Assembly: GCA_035048495.1 (NCBI GenBank)
Contig: CM068548.1
Span: 5,879,464 to 5,943,463, forward strand
DNA: 64,000 nt
Direction of reading: 5' to 3'
DNA from: Euptelea pleiosperma
Lineage: Eukaryota > Streptophyta > Magnoliopsida > Ranunculales > Eupteleaceae
Both the position numbers and the translations under genes were made by a program. The notes under the pieces are model-generated. The model saw only the letters and a list, made by a program, of their open reading frames with translations, was not told the DNA's origin and made no database searches. This document shows positions 35,266 through 44,926 of the stretch, piece after piece; within the stretch, counting starts at the first letter, position 1, and each line of letters starts with the position of its first letter.

Positions 35266-35465
35266 GTAACATGTGTTTTCCCCATGACTTCACCCGTCAT
35301 TTGGGAGGCACCTTTAGTGGTGGTCATTTTGTAGGTGGTAGCGGTTAATACTTTTAGTGACCAAGGTATCAGCGGCGATCGACAACCGCTGCTAAAGCTG
35401 CCTCAAAAGGCTTTAGCGACGGTTTTTGTAACCTTTAGCCGCTAATACCCTGTTTTCCTGTAGTG
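35266..35465. mobile_element. Orphan CACTA terminus
   Basis: The right end reads GCTAATACCCTGTTTTCCTGTAGTG; on the minus strand it starts CACTACAGGAAAAC, a CACTA terminal repeat. Subterminal GCGGTTAATAC and TTTAGCGACGGTTTT motifs precede it. The other end was not found, so this is probably a truncated element. Confidence 0.6.
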
Positions 35466-35479
35466 TAAGTCATGAAGCA

Positions 35480-36330
35480 AGGGATCTGATTCAAGGCCTA
35501 AGGGACTTAAAATTGAATTCGGGGGTGTGCAATCGATTCGAGGCAAAGTCCAATCAATTAGACCAATTCTAAAAACTTTTTTTATTTGAGCTCAATTGAT
35601 TGGGCCTAAAGCCAATCAATTGGACTTGATCGGAGATAGTTTTCCCAATCTGGAAAGAGTCCTTATTGAACCAAACTACTTGCTAAAAGCCTTGGCTTTC
35701 TTCCGGCCTTCTCTATATAAAGGAATCTTAAAGTTGGAAAACCTAACTCAATACTTAGAGAGCATAATTTCTTCAAGTTCCAAGCCTAGAATTCTTTATC
35801 TCTTTAAGAATCACTATTGACGGAAAAGCCAAGAGGAGAGAATACCCAGATAATGTACTTAATTTATTGTGGGTTTCTATTCTTTCATGATCATAGCTTG
35901 ATCAAACTCTATCTAAATAAAACTTCCTAGCCTTCACCTAGATACTAGAGTAGCTATACCACACAATTGAGAACTCAAATTCTATTTGATGTGTGTTTGA
36001 GGAGTTGAGGCTTGACCGAATCCTTCACTTCCAAGGTTGGACTGGACTAGACAGTGAGAATAAGATCAGGGTTGTACTGATCGAAGGGTAAGTTTGGAGA
36101 TTTACCAAACTGAATACCGCTGAGGAGATCATATTAGAAAGGCACTCGTGGATTTATGCGTGGCAGTCAGAGGGTGTAGATGCACTGGCAGTTGGCTCAA
36201 GGTCTGGACTTGGGTTGTATGTTGTGATTAACAGTATAGTGTAGGATATTTTTTCTTTGAGAAAGGTTTCTACGTAAAAACTCGCATATGTTGATTGATC
36301 TGTTTACTTCCGCAATTTGTTAGAGATTAC
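35480..36330 (+). repeat. Diverged copia LTR fragment
   Basis: It shares layout with the other copia LTRs: CAATCGATTC and CAATTGATTGGGC motifs (35528-35630), a TATA box, GAATCCTTCACTTCC, GTAAGTTTGGAGATTTACCAA, CACTCGTGGATTTATGCGTGG and GGTTTCTACGTAAAAACTCG. Neither end is defined. The small ORF 35596-35820 crosses the TATA box and is spurious. Confidence 0.6.
35714..35721 (+). promoter_or_regulatory. TATA box of the 35.5-kb copia LTR fragment
   Basis: TATATAAA, about 85 bp after the last ATTGATTGG motif, matching the spacing in sister LTRs. Confidence 0.5.
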
Positions 36331-36971
36331 AACAACTGATTAAGAAACAATACATTCCTGATATATTCAATCTCAATCCATTGGGGGTAATCAAATGTCA
36401 ATTAATCATTAGCAATTGTATGCGATCAAAACCCATTTACCTAGAACAGTAAACTAAATTTGGTAATGATATTGTAACAACATTGAGTTTCTTAGGTTAT
36501 TAGTTAATGAAACCAAAAAAAAAAAAAAAGGAAATTGGGATCTTCTTCAATCATCTTTCCAGTTGCTTGCATGTAGAATTTATTCTCACATGTTTCATTT
36601 TAGGGTGATAAAAAGATTTAAGCTCTATTATATGGCTTGCTAACTGGACTCCTACATTTATGAGAAATGACACAAAGAGCAAGTAAGAAGGCCTTGTTCT
36701 TTCTAACAAAATAAACTAGGCCTTGACAACACAAAGAAAAGAAAAATCAGGTTATTAATGGTGCTGGCAATCAGTATGCATTTGATGGCCTGACATCCGG
36801 ATGGAACACGTGTCAGTGAGGGATACAAGCCCATAACTGCTTGTTGTTTGGCTGCATTACTATAACTCCATATGATGTAATACACCAGCTGGGCACATTT
36901 GATGAGAGCAACAACTAAATTAAAGAGTTCCCTCCAACCTCTCCTCCTCCCTTTTCTTCCTGTTCTTCATC
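36331..36971. other. Unassigned AT-rich DNA
   Basis: No ORF, RNA or terminal repeat recognised; it includes an A13 run near 36518. Confidence 0.4.
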
Positions 36972-37723
36972 AAATGCAGTCCATCATTGGCCCTACTCAT
37001 TTGATGAGAGAGAAACAACATAAATTCTTAACCAGTCACATTTAGATCCAGTTCATCATTGGCCCTACATAATGATTTTTCTGGGCCGTCCACTATTGCA
37101 TGGATGTTTAAACTTTAAACCACACCCCTGTGGATATACACACCAACAAGAGGTGATTTTTATAGCTGTGATCTCTCTAGCCATTAACCTTTAGCTAGCA
37201 CCTTTTAGCACAATCCAACAAGAGGTGATTTCTCTTTGAATATCCCAATTCAAAAAATGGGTTCTTCTTATTTCTTTTCATCATTTATTTCATGTGTACT
37301 GGTGTTCTTACACCACACTGTCCTCTTATTCACTAACCATTATAAATACCTTGCACAAAACCCTAACAACGGTCATCGTGCTCGTTCATTTTTTTTTCCT
37401 TTTCAGAGTTTTCTGGTTCGTGGAGGAGTTTGTGGTGCCGCCATCGACCATTATGACCTCATATGTAGAATCTAAAATCTCATTGGGATCTGAACATCTG
37501 ATAAAGACTAACACAACTAGTTTCTTCCAATAAAAAATAAAAACAAAGAAAACGACTTGACACAATCAGAAAGGAGGGATCGTATCCCATATAAATGCTA
37601 CCACTTTAATGGCACGATTTTCTGAGGTGTGAGCAATTTTTTTCTTTTGTCCCCTTCAATGGAGTAGGAAGCAGTTTTAAGGTCCACATGCCCGACCAAT
37701 GGAGTAGGAATCAGTTTTAATAA

Positions 37724-38090
37724 AAGGGTCGGGCTCATGGGACCCCCTTTTTTGACCCCCATCTTGGCGTACCCACATAGAAGATGAATCAATGGCTGAT
37801 TTTTGGTGAGGACGATCTCTATGGTGAGGCTATCATCCTCACAAAAATTCAAATCATTTTGATATTCATAAACCGGTTTAGAAGCTGAAGAATTATGGAC
37901 TGTCGAATTTTACCGTGGAATTTGGAAACCACATTTGATGGGGTTGGAATTTTCAGAATGGGCTGATTTTTTGTTGGGGTGATCTATATGGTGAGGTTAT
38001 CATCCCCACCAAAAATCAGCCATTGATTCATCTTCTATGTGGGTACGCCAAGATGGGGGTCAAAAAAGGGGGTCCCTTGAGCCCGACCCT
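37724..38090. mobile_element. Fold-back MITE, TAA-flanked (copy 1)
   Basis: Inverted arms of about 80 bp: AAGGGTCGGGCTC..GACCCCCATCTTGGCGTACC against the complement at the right end (GGTACGCCAAGATGGGGGTC..GAGCCCGACCCT). TAA flanks both sides (37721-37723, 38091-38093), as for PIF/Harbinger-type MITEs. The superfamily is inferred. Confidence 0.65.
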
Positions 38091-38982
38091 TAATTATTTG
38101 CCTAAACCAGTAGGTCCTTAGCGGATCCCACGTTAGCCCCAAGACTTTGGATGTAATTTTCTTGTTCCTGAATGGGTCTGTTTAATTCTTTTCGGTTTAT
38201 GCTCTAAACCTAGGTTTAAAAGAGTCCGTTATAATGGTATAACAGACTGGCGCATTACCATTTTTTCCGTTACAACGAACTGTAACGAGAGGTGCAAAAA
38301 CAGAAAATAACAAAAAATCACAGAAATAATGGAAAAATGCAGTCGATCATTGGCCCTACTCATTTGATGAGAGAGAAACAACATAAATTCTTAACCAGTC
38401 ACATTTAGATCCAGTCCATCATTGGCCCTACATAATGATTTTTCTGGGCCGTCCACTATTGCATGGATGCTTAAACTTTAAACCACACCCCTGGTGGATA
38501 TACACACCGGCCAACAAGAGGTGATTTCTCTGTGAAATATCCCAATTCAAAAAATGGGTTCTTCTTATTTCTTTTCATCATTTATTTCATGTGTACTAGT
38601 GTTCTTACACCACAGTACTGTCCTCTTATTCATTAACCATTATAAATGTCTTGCACAAAACCCTAACAACGGTCATCGTGCTCGTTCAATTTTTTTTCTT
38701 TTTCAGAGTTTTCTGGTTCGTGGAGGTGTTTGTGGTGCCGCCATCGACCATTACGACCTCATATGTAGAATCTAAAATCTCTTTGGGATCTGAACATCTG
38801 ATAAAGACTAACACAACCAGTTTCTTCCGATAAAAAATAAAAACAAAGAAAACGACTTAACACAATCAGAAGGAGGGATCGTATGCCATATAAATGCTAC
38901 CACTTTAATGGCACGATTTTCTGAGGTGTGAGCAATTTTTTTCTTTTGTCCCCTTCAATGGAGTAGGAAGCAGTTTTAATAA

Positions 38983-39361
38983 AAGGGTCGGGCTCAAGGG
39001 ACCCCCATTTATGACCCCTTTTTCTGACCCCATCTTGGCGTACCCACATAGAAGATGAATCAATGGCTGATTTTTGGTGAGGACGATCTCTATGGTGAGG
39101 AGATCATCCTCACAAAAATTCAAATCATTTTGATATTCATAAACCGGTTTAGAAGCTGAAGAATTATGGACTGTCGATTTTTACCGTGGAATTTGGAAAC
39201 CACATTTTATGGGGTTAGAAATTTCAGAATGGGCTGATTTTTTGTTGGGGTGATATATATGGTGAGGTTATCATCCCCACCAAAAATCAGCCATTGATTC
39301 ATCTTCTATGTGGATACGCCAAGATGGGGGTCAAAAAAGGGGGTCCCTTGAGCCCGACCCT
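38983..39361. mobile_element. Fold-back MITE, TAA-flanked (copy 2)
   Basis: Same arms and flanks (TAA at 38980-38982 and 39362-39364) as copy 1. Because it lies at the equivalent place in the tandem duplication, it was copied with the unit rather than inserted separately. Confidence 0.65.
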
Positions 39362-39479
39362 TAATTATTTGCCTAAACCAGTAGGTCCTTAGCGGATCCC
39401 ACGTTAGCCCCAAGACTTTGGATGTAATTTTCTTGTTCCTGAATGGGTCTGTTTAATTCTTTTCAGTTTATGCTCTAAA

Positions 39480-39810
39480 CCTAGGTTTAAAAGAGTCCGT
39501 TATAATGGTATAACAGACTGGCGCATTACCGTTTTTTCCGTTATAACGAACTGTAACGAGCAGGTGCAAAAACAGAAAATAACAAAAAATCACAGAAATA
39601 ATGGAAAAATGGCGCTGTAATTCAAATTTTTGGAATTTCAAATTTTGAAAAACGAAAAAAAAAATAAAATAAAATAAAATAACCGATAAAAAAACAGAAA
39701 AATGTCAGAAAATAACTGAAATAACGGGCGTTTTTTTCACAATTTTTTCTAGAAAATAACGGTCAACAGTCGTTATGTTTTTATTTTTATTTTTTGGATA
39801 ATTGTTGTAC
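39480..39810. repeat. AACGG-rich dispersed repeat
   Basis: A segment with phrases AGAGTCCGTTATAATGGTATAAC, CCGTTATAACG, GAAAATAAC and ATAACGG. Related stretches lie at about 38215-38340, 53735-53890 and 63810-64000. Non-coding; class unknown. Confidence 0.45.
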
Positions 39811-41110
39811 CCCGTTAATTTATATATTGTAAATAGTGCCACAAATTAATAATTAATAGCTGTTAGTAACCTTTATCCTGATGTACGGCTGCTATCCCAT
39901 CATTTTAGGACCGTTATAATTTTTGAATATTACTTACTATTTAATCATAAATAAAATACAGTGAACATTATGTGTAAATAATAAGTACTGAAATAATAGT
40001 AAAAGGTTAGAAGAGGAATTATTCCACCATTCTAATGGCTGTCGGAGCTGACATTGGATTGATTATCTCTAGCCATAGATTTTAGTACTTTTTAAGATTG
40101 ATTCTAGCCATTGGATTCAAGCATGTTTTTTGAGTTGTAAATCCGACGGCTAGAAATCATCAATCAAGCTGATTTTTAGTGTGTTTAATTATCCACCAAT
40201 AGGGCTGAACATCCACGCAGTCATTAGGCCCAAAAAATGATCTAGTGGGTCATGGGATGAGAATGGACTGGGCCACATGTCCAACGGCACCCTAGACTGA
40301 TCCACTTCTGCCTCAAGTACCAGCCCATGGGCTGAGCTTCAATCCCTGTATTTTGAAATGGATATGTAAATGGGCTAGGCCTGGTCTTAACTTAAAAGTT
40401 AAAACTAATACTAGCTTAGGCTCTGATTAAAGTTAATTTCCTAGCCCAACTACATAGCCTTGGGTTGGGCCATCCTCAATACCATTCTCGAGCCCAAATT
40501 GGTCCAATTGGCCATGTACCCATTGAGAATCACTTCCGATGATAAGTGCTAAAACCATGGAGAACAAGGACATGAATTCGCTGCCCACTTTTGCCATGTC
40601 CTTGTTCATAGGCTGTTCTCCGTTACTGCAAATATAATGGTTTTTGTTGCTGTTATGCATTAGCTTAATGGAAGGCTGGTACAAAAGCTCTTGACCTTGT
40701 TTCTAAAAAGACTTACACGTGTCGACACCGAAATTCTTTATGGGCTTAATGGATCCATAGAGAGGGCCCAGATACAAATTTGAAATAGACCGGGGCTCAC
40801 AAGCCTCTGCTTGTCCAGTGCACTATGGACGAGCCCAGCTTGAGGTCCACACCTCGGACAAAACCAAACAGAAGTTCTCATCTCATAAAAACATTATGTG
40901 AGATGGGCCTAGCCCGGCCATCACTTATGAAGGTGAGGCCTAGCCCTTGGAGGGCTTGAACTGGCTAGGCTCTGGCCCTACCCTCAAGAGCCAGGGCTAG
41001 AGCCTTGAAGAAGAGCTTTAAGTAATAAAAAATTTTAAGTAAAAAAAGTAGATGCTTCAAGAATGCACTTGGCTTAGTGTTTCCTCCGTTTAATCTATAT
41101 TATAAATTCG
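39811..41110. other. Unassigned intergenic DNA with a fold-back fragment
   Basis: 40020-40240 is a MITE-like piece (GATTGATTATCTCTAGCCAT .. ATCAATCAAGCTGATTTTTA) related to 43690-43910. The rest has no recognised gene; 40433-40684 is a chance ORF. Confidence 0.4.
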
Positions 41111-41541
41111 CACTACAAAAGAAACTATTTTTGAAAGGTTTTGAACCATTCTTAAGGCATTTAAGAACGGTGCAAAACCGAGGACATGGGCGTAGCCAAT
41201 TTTTAGAAAGGATCCGAAAACCTTTCCTAAAATTTTCAAAATAGAATCTTTTTTTGGGTCATTCCTAATTTTGGATTCGCTCAACCATTTGGGGATAGCT
41301 CTAAACCATTCCAAATTTATATATATTAAAAATGAAAAACCTAATTTATTTCTGAATATATAAGCACTTGGTGTGTCATTCTCAGAAAGAACAACGCACT
41401 AGGTGCGTCGTTTTATGGAATATCTATATAACAAAATAGGACGGTTGTCTCCCCCTCTTATCCGGCTTCATAAAGGATGGTTGAGATCTTATCACACCAA
41501 ATGGACGGTGGATCTCAGCCACTCACACCCAATTTTGACAA
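41111..41541. other. Flank of the CACTA element with a CACTA-like start
   Basis: CACTACAAAAGAAAC at 41111 looks like a CACTA terminus, but no partner end was found nearby. 41430-41541 is one part of a dispersed repeat (TGAGATCTTATC.., CAATTTTGACAAACA) that continues at 53602 beyond the CACTA insertion. Confidence 0.4.
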
Positions 41542-41567
41542 ACACACTACAAGAAAATTGGCTTATA

Positions 41568-41850
41568 GCGACGGGTTTTTACCGACGTCCAAATATAACC
41601 GTCGGTATTGGTCATTATAGCGACGGTCACAAGTCTGACCGCCTCTAAAAACAATGTCAAGGAACGCGGGAGAAGTTGGAGGGAAATTTTGGGGTTTATA
41701 GCGACGTTTTTTAATTTGATCGTCGGTATAAAAGGTTTTTACCGACGGCCAGGTCCTTGACCGTCGGTAAAATATATTTTACCGACGGTCAAGGACCTGG
41801 CCGTCGGTAAAAACCTTTTATACCGACGGTGACGTGGCCGTCGGTAAACT
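41568..41850. repeat. Left subterminal repeat zone of CACTA, with 108-bp perfect palindrome
   Basis: About eight copies of TACCGACGG or its complement. 41721-41828 is a perfect inverted repeat (54-bp arms, centre AATA/TATT at 41774/41775); I checked it base by base. In CACTA elements such zones bind the element-encoded TNPA-like protein; that this holds here is inference. Confidence 0.85.
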
Positions 41851-41879
41851 ACTTAGTATAAATAAAAAAAAAAGGCTCT

Positions 41880-42235
41880 CCCATTCCATTCGCGCCAAAC
41901 CCCTCTCCTCCTCCTCCTCCCAAGTCCCAAACCCCTCTCCTCCTAAAACCCTTTGGCTTTGGCTTTGGCTTGCTTCTTCGAGTGTCGCCACCGGTGTCGC
42001 CGTTTGTACCACCGCCGCTGCTACCTCCGCCGCTGCTACCACCGCCTACCGCCGCTGCTACCACCGCCGCTGCTACCTCCGCCGCTGCTACTACCGCCTA
42101 CCGCCGCTACTACCACCGCCTACCGCCGCTGCTACCACCGCCCATCTTGCCGCCTACCGCCGCTGCTATCACCGCCCATCCCGCCGCACGTTGCTGCTAC
42201 TGGTGCTGTTGCTTCTCCAGTACGTATTCTCCTCC
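41880..42235 (+). other. GC-rich CCG/CTG tract, possible promoter-leader of the CACTA genes
   Basis: After the subterminal zone, CTCTCCTCCTCC and then a GCCGCTGCTACCACC-type minisatellite (about 42010-42195) are followed by CT-rich leader-like sequence. ORFs in all frames here are repeats of Leu/Pro/Ala and not credible. Its place just inside the 5-prime end fits a 5-prime UTR or a non-coding first exon; this is inference. Confidence 0.4.
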
Positions 42236-42299
42236 CTCTCCCTCTCCCTCTTTCAACCCTTTGGGTCTTTATACCCTAAATAATGGTCAGTAATTCTCG

Positions 42300-42955
42300 A
42301 AATCCATGGGGGCTCCGTTGATAGCCCTAAAATCCGTTAGAGGACACAATAAGGGAGCCACATGGCACACTCTTAGAGGACTCTGACCATATGGATGTTT
42401 GGCCAATCCATATAGGTCGACCTACAAACCAAAAATCAATATGATTATAGTGATATCTAGGCATTGAATTGGTTTTATTTTCATGGGTTGATCTCAACTA
42501 GTCAGAATTTGAGCAGTATTTTTTGATTTTTGGTTTCTAGGTTCACCTAGGGATTAGCCAAACATCCATAGGTTGACCTACAAATCAAAATTTAGTCTGA
42601 TTAGTGATTTTTAGGGTGTTGAATTGGACTTATTTTCATGTGTTGATCTCACCTAGTTGGAATTTGAGTATATTCAGGCAGATTTTTGGTTTCTAGGTCC
42701 ACCTAGGGATTAGCCAAACATCCATAGATTGACCTACAAACAAAAAATCAGTCTGATTAGTGATTTCTAGTCGTTGAATTGGACTTATTTTCATGGGTTG
42801 ATCTCTTTTTTCAGTCTGATTTTTGGTTTGTAGATCCACCTAGGGATTAGCCAAACATCTATATGGTCAGGGTCCTCTAATAGTATGCCACGTGGCTCCC
42901 TATTGTGCCCTGTAACGGTTTAAATCATTTAAGGGCTTTTGATGATTGCAATTGA
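42300..42955. repeat. Fold-back element with three internal tandem copies, inside CACTA
   Basis: Ends: GGGCTCCGTTGATAGCCCTA..GGAGCCACATGGCACAC (42307-42370) and the inverted ..GCCACGTGGCTCCCTATTG..AAGGGCTTTT (about 42885-42948). Between are three copies of a block of about 140-175 bp, each running from GACCTACAAA.CAAAAAT to GGGATTAGCCAAACATCCATA (about 42415-42575, 42576-42730, 42731-42860). Confidence 0.6.
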
Positions 42956-44926
42956 GAAGACATATTTCAATCATGTGAGAAAATAAAGGCGTATTTCAGG
43001 TGGAAATGAATTCTCACCCATCTAGATGGGAAATGAATTTTGGGCTTAGTAGGAAAAATTATCTAGATTTAAATGGTTTATTAGGGAAAATTATATAACA
43101 TAAGTTGGGGGGTACAAAGATCCAAGTTGAGAGATAACTAATCAGCTTGATTTTAGTTTGTAAGTCCACCTAGGGATGTATCTAACCGTTGGATTGGTGT
43201 CTTTTATGGGTTGATTTTTAACCGTTGGATTTCTATCATTAGTTGGGTTACGAAGATCCAAAGCTTATACATAACCAACCAACCTTATTTTTAGTATGTA
43301 GGTTCACCTAGGGTTGGGATAAATATCCATACAGTATTAGTGATTTATAACCATTGGTTCGTGTCTTTTAAGGGTTGATTTTGAACTATGAGATATCTAC
43401 CATTATTTGGGGTACTCAAATCTAAGGATTAGAAATAACTAAACAACCTGATTTTTAGTATGTAGGTCCACCTAGGGATGGGATAAACATCACTACGGTC
43501 TACTGTCTCTAATAATGTGCCATCAGATCCTTAGGCGTGTTTGATTACACAAAAATTCTTTCTAGAAAATATATCTGGGAAATGCCTTAAATGACTGATT
43601 GATTGGTCCCGAAAAATGATCTATGTAGGGCAACGAGTATCCTCTACATCGACTGTACCAGGGTCCTGTGCAGCTAAATTATCGAGAATAGGACTCTCGT
43701 GGCCCTACATAAATTATTTTTGGGCCTAATGACTGTGGATGTTCAGCCCACCTATTGGTGGATAAACACACTAAAAATCAGCTTGAATGATGATTTTTAC
43801 CCATTGTATTTACTACAAAAACATGGTTGAATCCAACAGCTAGAATCAGACCTAAAAAGTTAGGTTTGTATATCCAACAAGGGGATGTGCTAAACATCCA
43901 TGTGGTTCGTGGGCTGGGGCCTTCTCCCACTTGGGGCTTTCTGGGTCTGCCTCCATTGGCCTTATGGTAAAGATGGCCCAAACGCCCCCCTAGCGGGCTA
44001 AGATTGCCTTTCATACCCTATTAATTTAAATTTTTTATTTGAGCTATAGAACATGATGTTTGATTTTAAAACCAATTGCTTTCTACTTATTGAAATTTAA
44101 TAATGCTCACATCTCATAGGATTATGATCTACATTCTTATAGCATATGATCAACATATCTTGTTCATTTATGATTTACTATATCTTGCTCATTTATGATT
44201 TACCGTATCGTGTTCATTATTTTGTGGGAATATGTCGATGATCTCAAGGGTGGACTATCATTTCTTTTTTTGACTGAATATCCTTTATTGTTAGCATAGT
44301 TTGGTTGATAAATTTTCTTAAGTTAATGTTGTATATTATGTGAATGGTGCATGTACATACATAATGCACATACATGTATTGAACCTTAGATCTCCCGTTC
44401 GAGAATCACTGTGTGACAATTTTGTGTCTTATTACTTTTTGGGACATTAGTTGTAAACTATGACATTTGGTTCTCATTTTGGACTAAATTCAAGTAAACA
44501 ACATTTTTGTCTTAATTGTGATGAGATTCTAAAATTGTCTGCTGTTGATTCTTGAATTGTCCCTTTCGGACAGTTTGGGAATGTATAATCTCTGGTACAA
44601 TCAATAGTTAAAGTGTTTATTTCTATTTGAAGGACAGTTTTAGCGAGCATTCCTCTTGTTCTCTGGGTACATAATTAGACAAGGTAGCATGTTTGCCCTA
44701 GTCTAAATCGTGTACTTGGAGAACTATGGGGAAATGCTGCCGAAATTTTCCTTTAAATGGAAATAAGCACTTGGTTATTGAGTGTAACGGAGATTATGCA
44801 TTCCTGAATGGGATAGGATCAACCCACCCATTAGAGAGGAGATAGGATGCATGATACATGTGCATTTGAGTTATGTATGACAATGTGTTTAATTTTGGTT
44901 GAAGGTAATATCGCTTTGAAGGAGAT
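42956..44926. other. CACTA 5-prime region, MITE fragments and AT-rich DNA
   Basis: 43130-43520 holds further diverged units of the same fold-back family (GATTTTTAGTATGTAGGTCC). 43690-43910 is another fold-back (CAGCCCACCTATTGGTGG .. CCAACAAGGGGATGTGC). 44000-44926 is AT-rich and probably the promoter or 5-prime UTR of the transposase gene. I see no extra coding exon. Confidence 0.4.

Larger units (their letters stand above)
36972..39608 (+). repeat. Tandem duplication, two units of about 1.3 kb, each with a MITE
   Basis: Unit 1 (36972-38339) and unit 2 (about 38340-39608) both run from ATGCAGTC.ATCATTGGCCC to CACAGAAATAATGGAAAAATG and are nearly identical. Unit 1 has two extra internal stretches: about 70 bp near 37160-37230 (a repeat of CAACAAGAGGTGATT) and about 50 bp near 37680-37720 (a repeat of AATGGAGTAGGAA.CAGTTTTAA). 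Each unit carries a 73-79-residue ORF (37236-37475; 38554-38775, MGSSYFFSSFISCVL) that I do not recognise and think non-coding. Confidence 0.85.

Noticed and set aside
37236..38833. Paired 73-79-residue ORFs (MGSSYFFSSFISCVL)
   Set aside because: Present in both duplicated units, but adjacent frames are equally open and there is no known family; more likely passive copies than a gene pair.
41111..41541. A short CACTA element starting CACTACAAAAGAAAC
   Set aside because: No matching right terminus or 3-bp TSD found nearby, so only mentioned as a possible terminus.
41834..42293. Overlapping ORFs of 107-149 residues
   Set aside because: Composition is driven by the CCG/CTG repeat and all frames look alike; no domain is recognisable.
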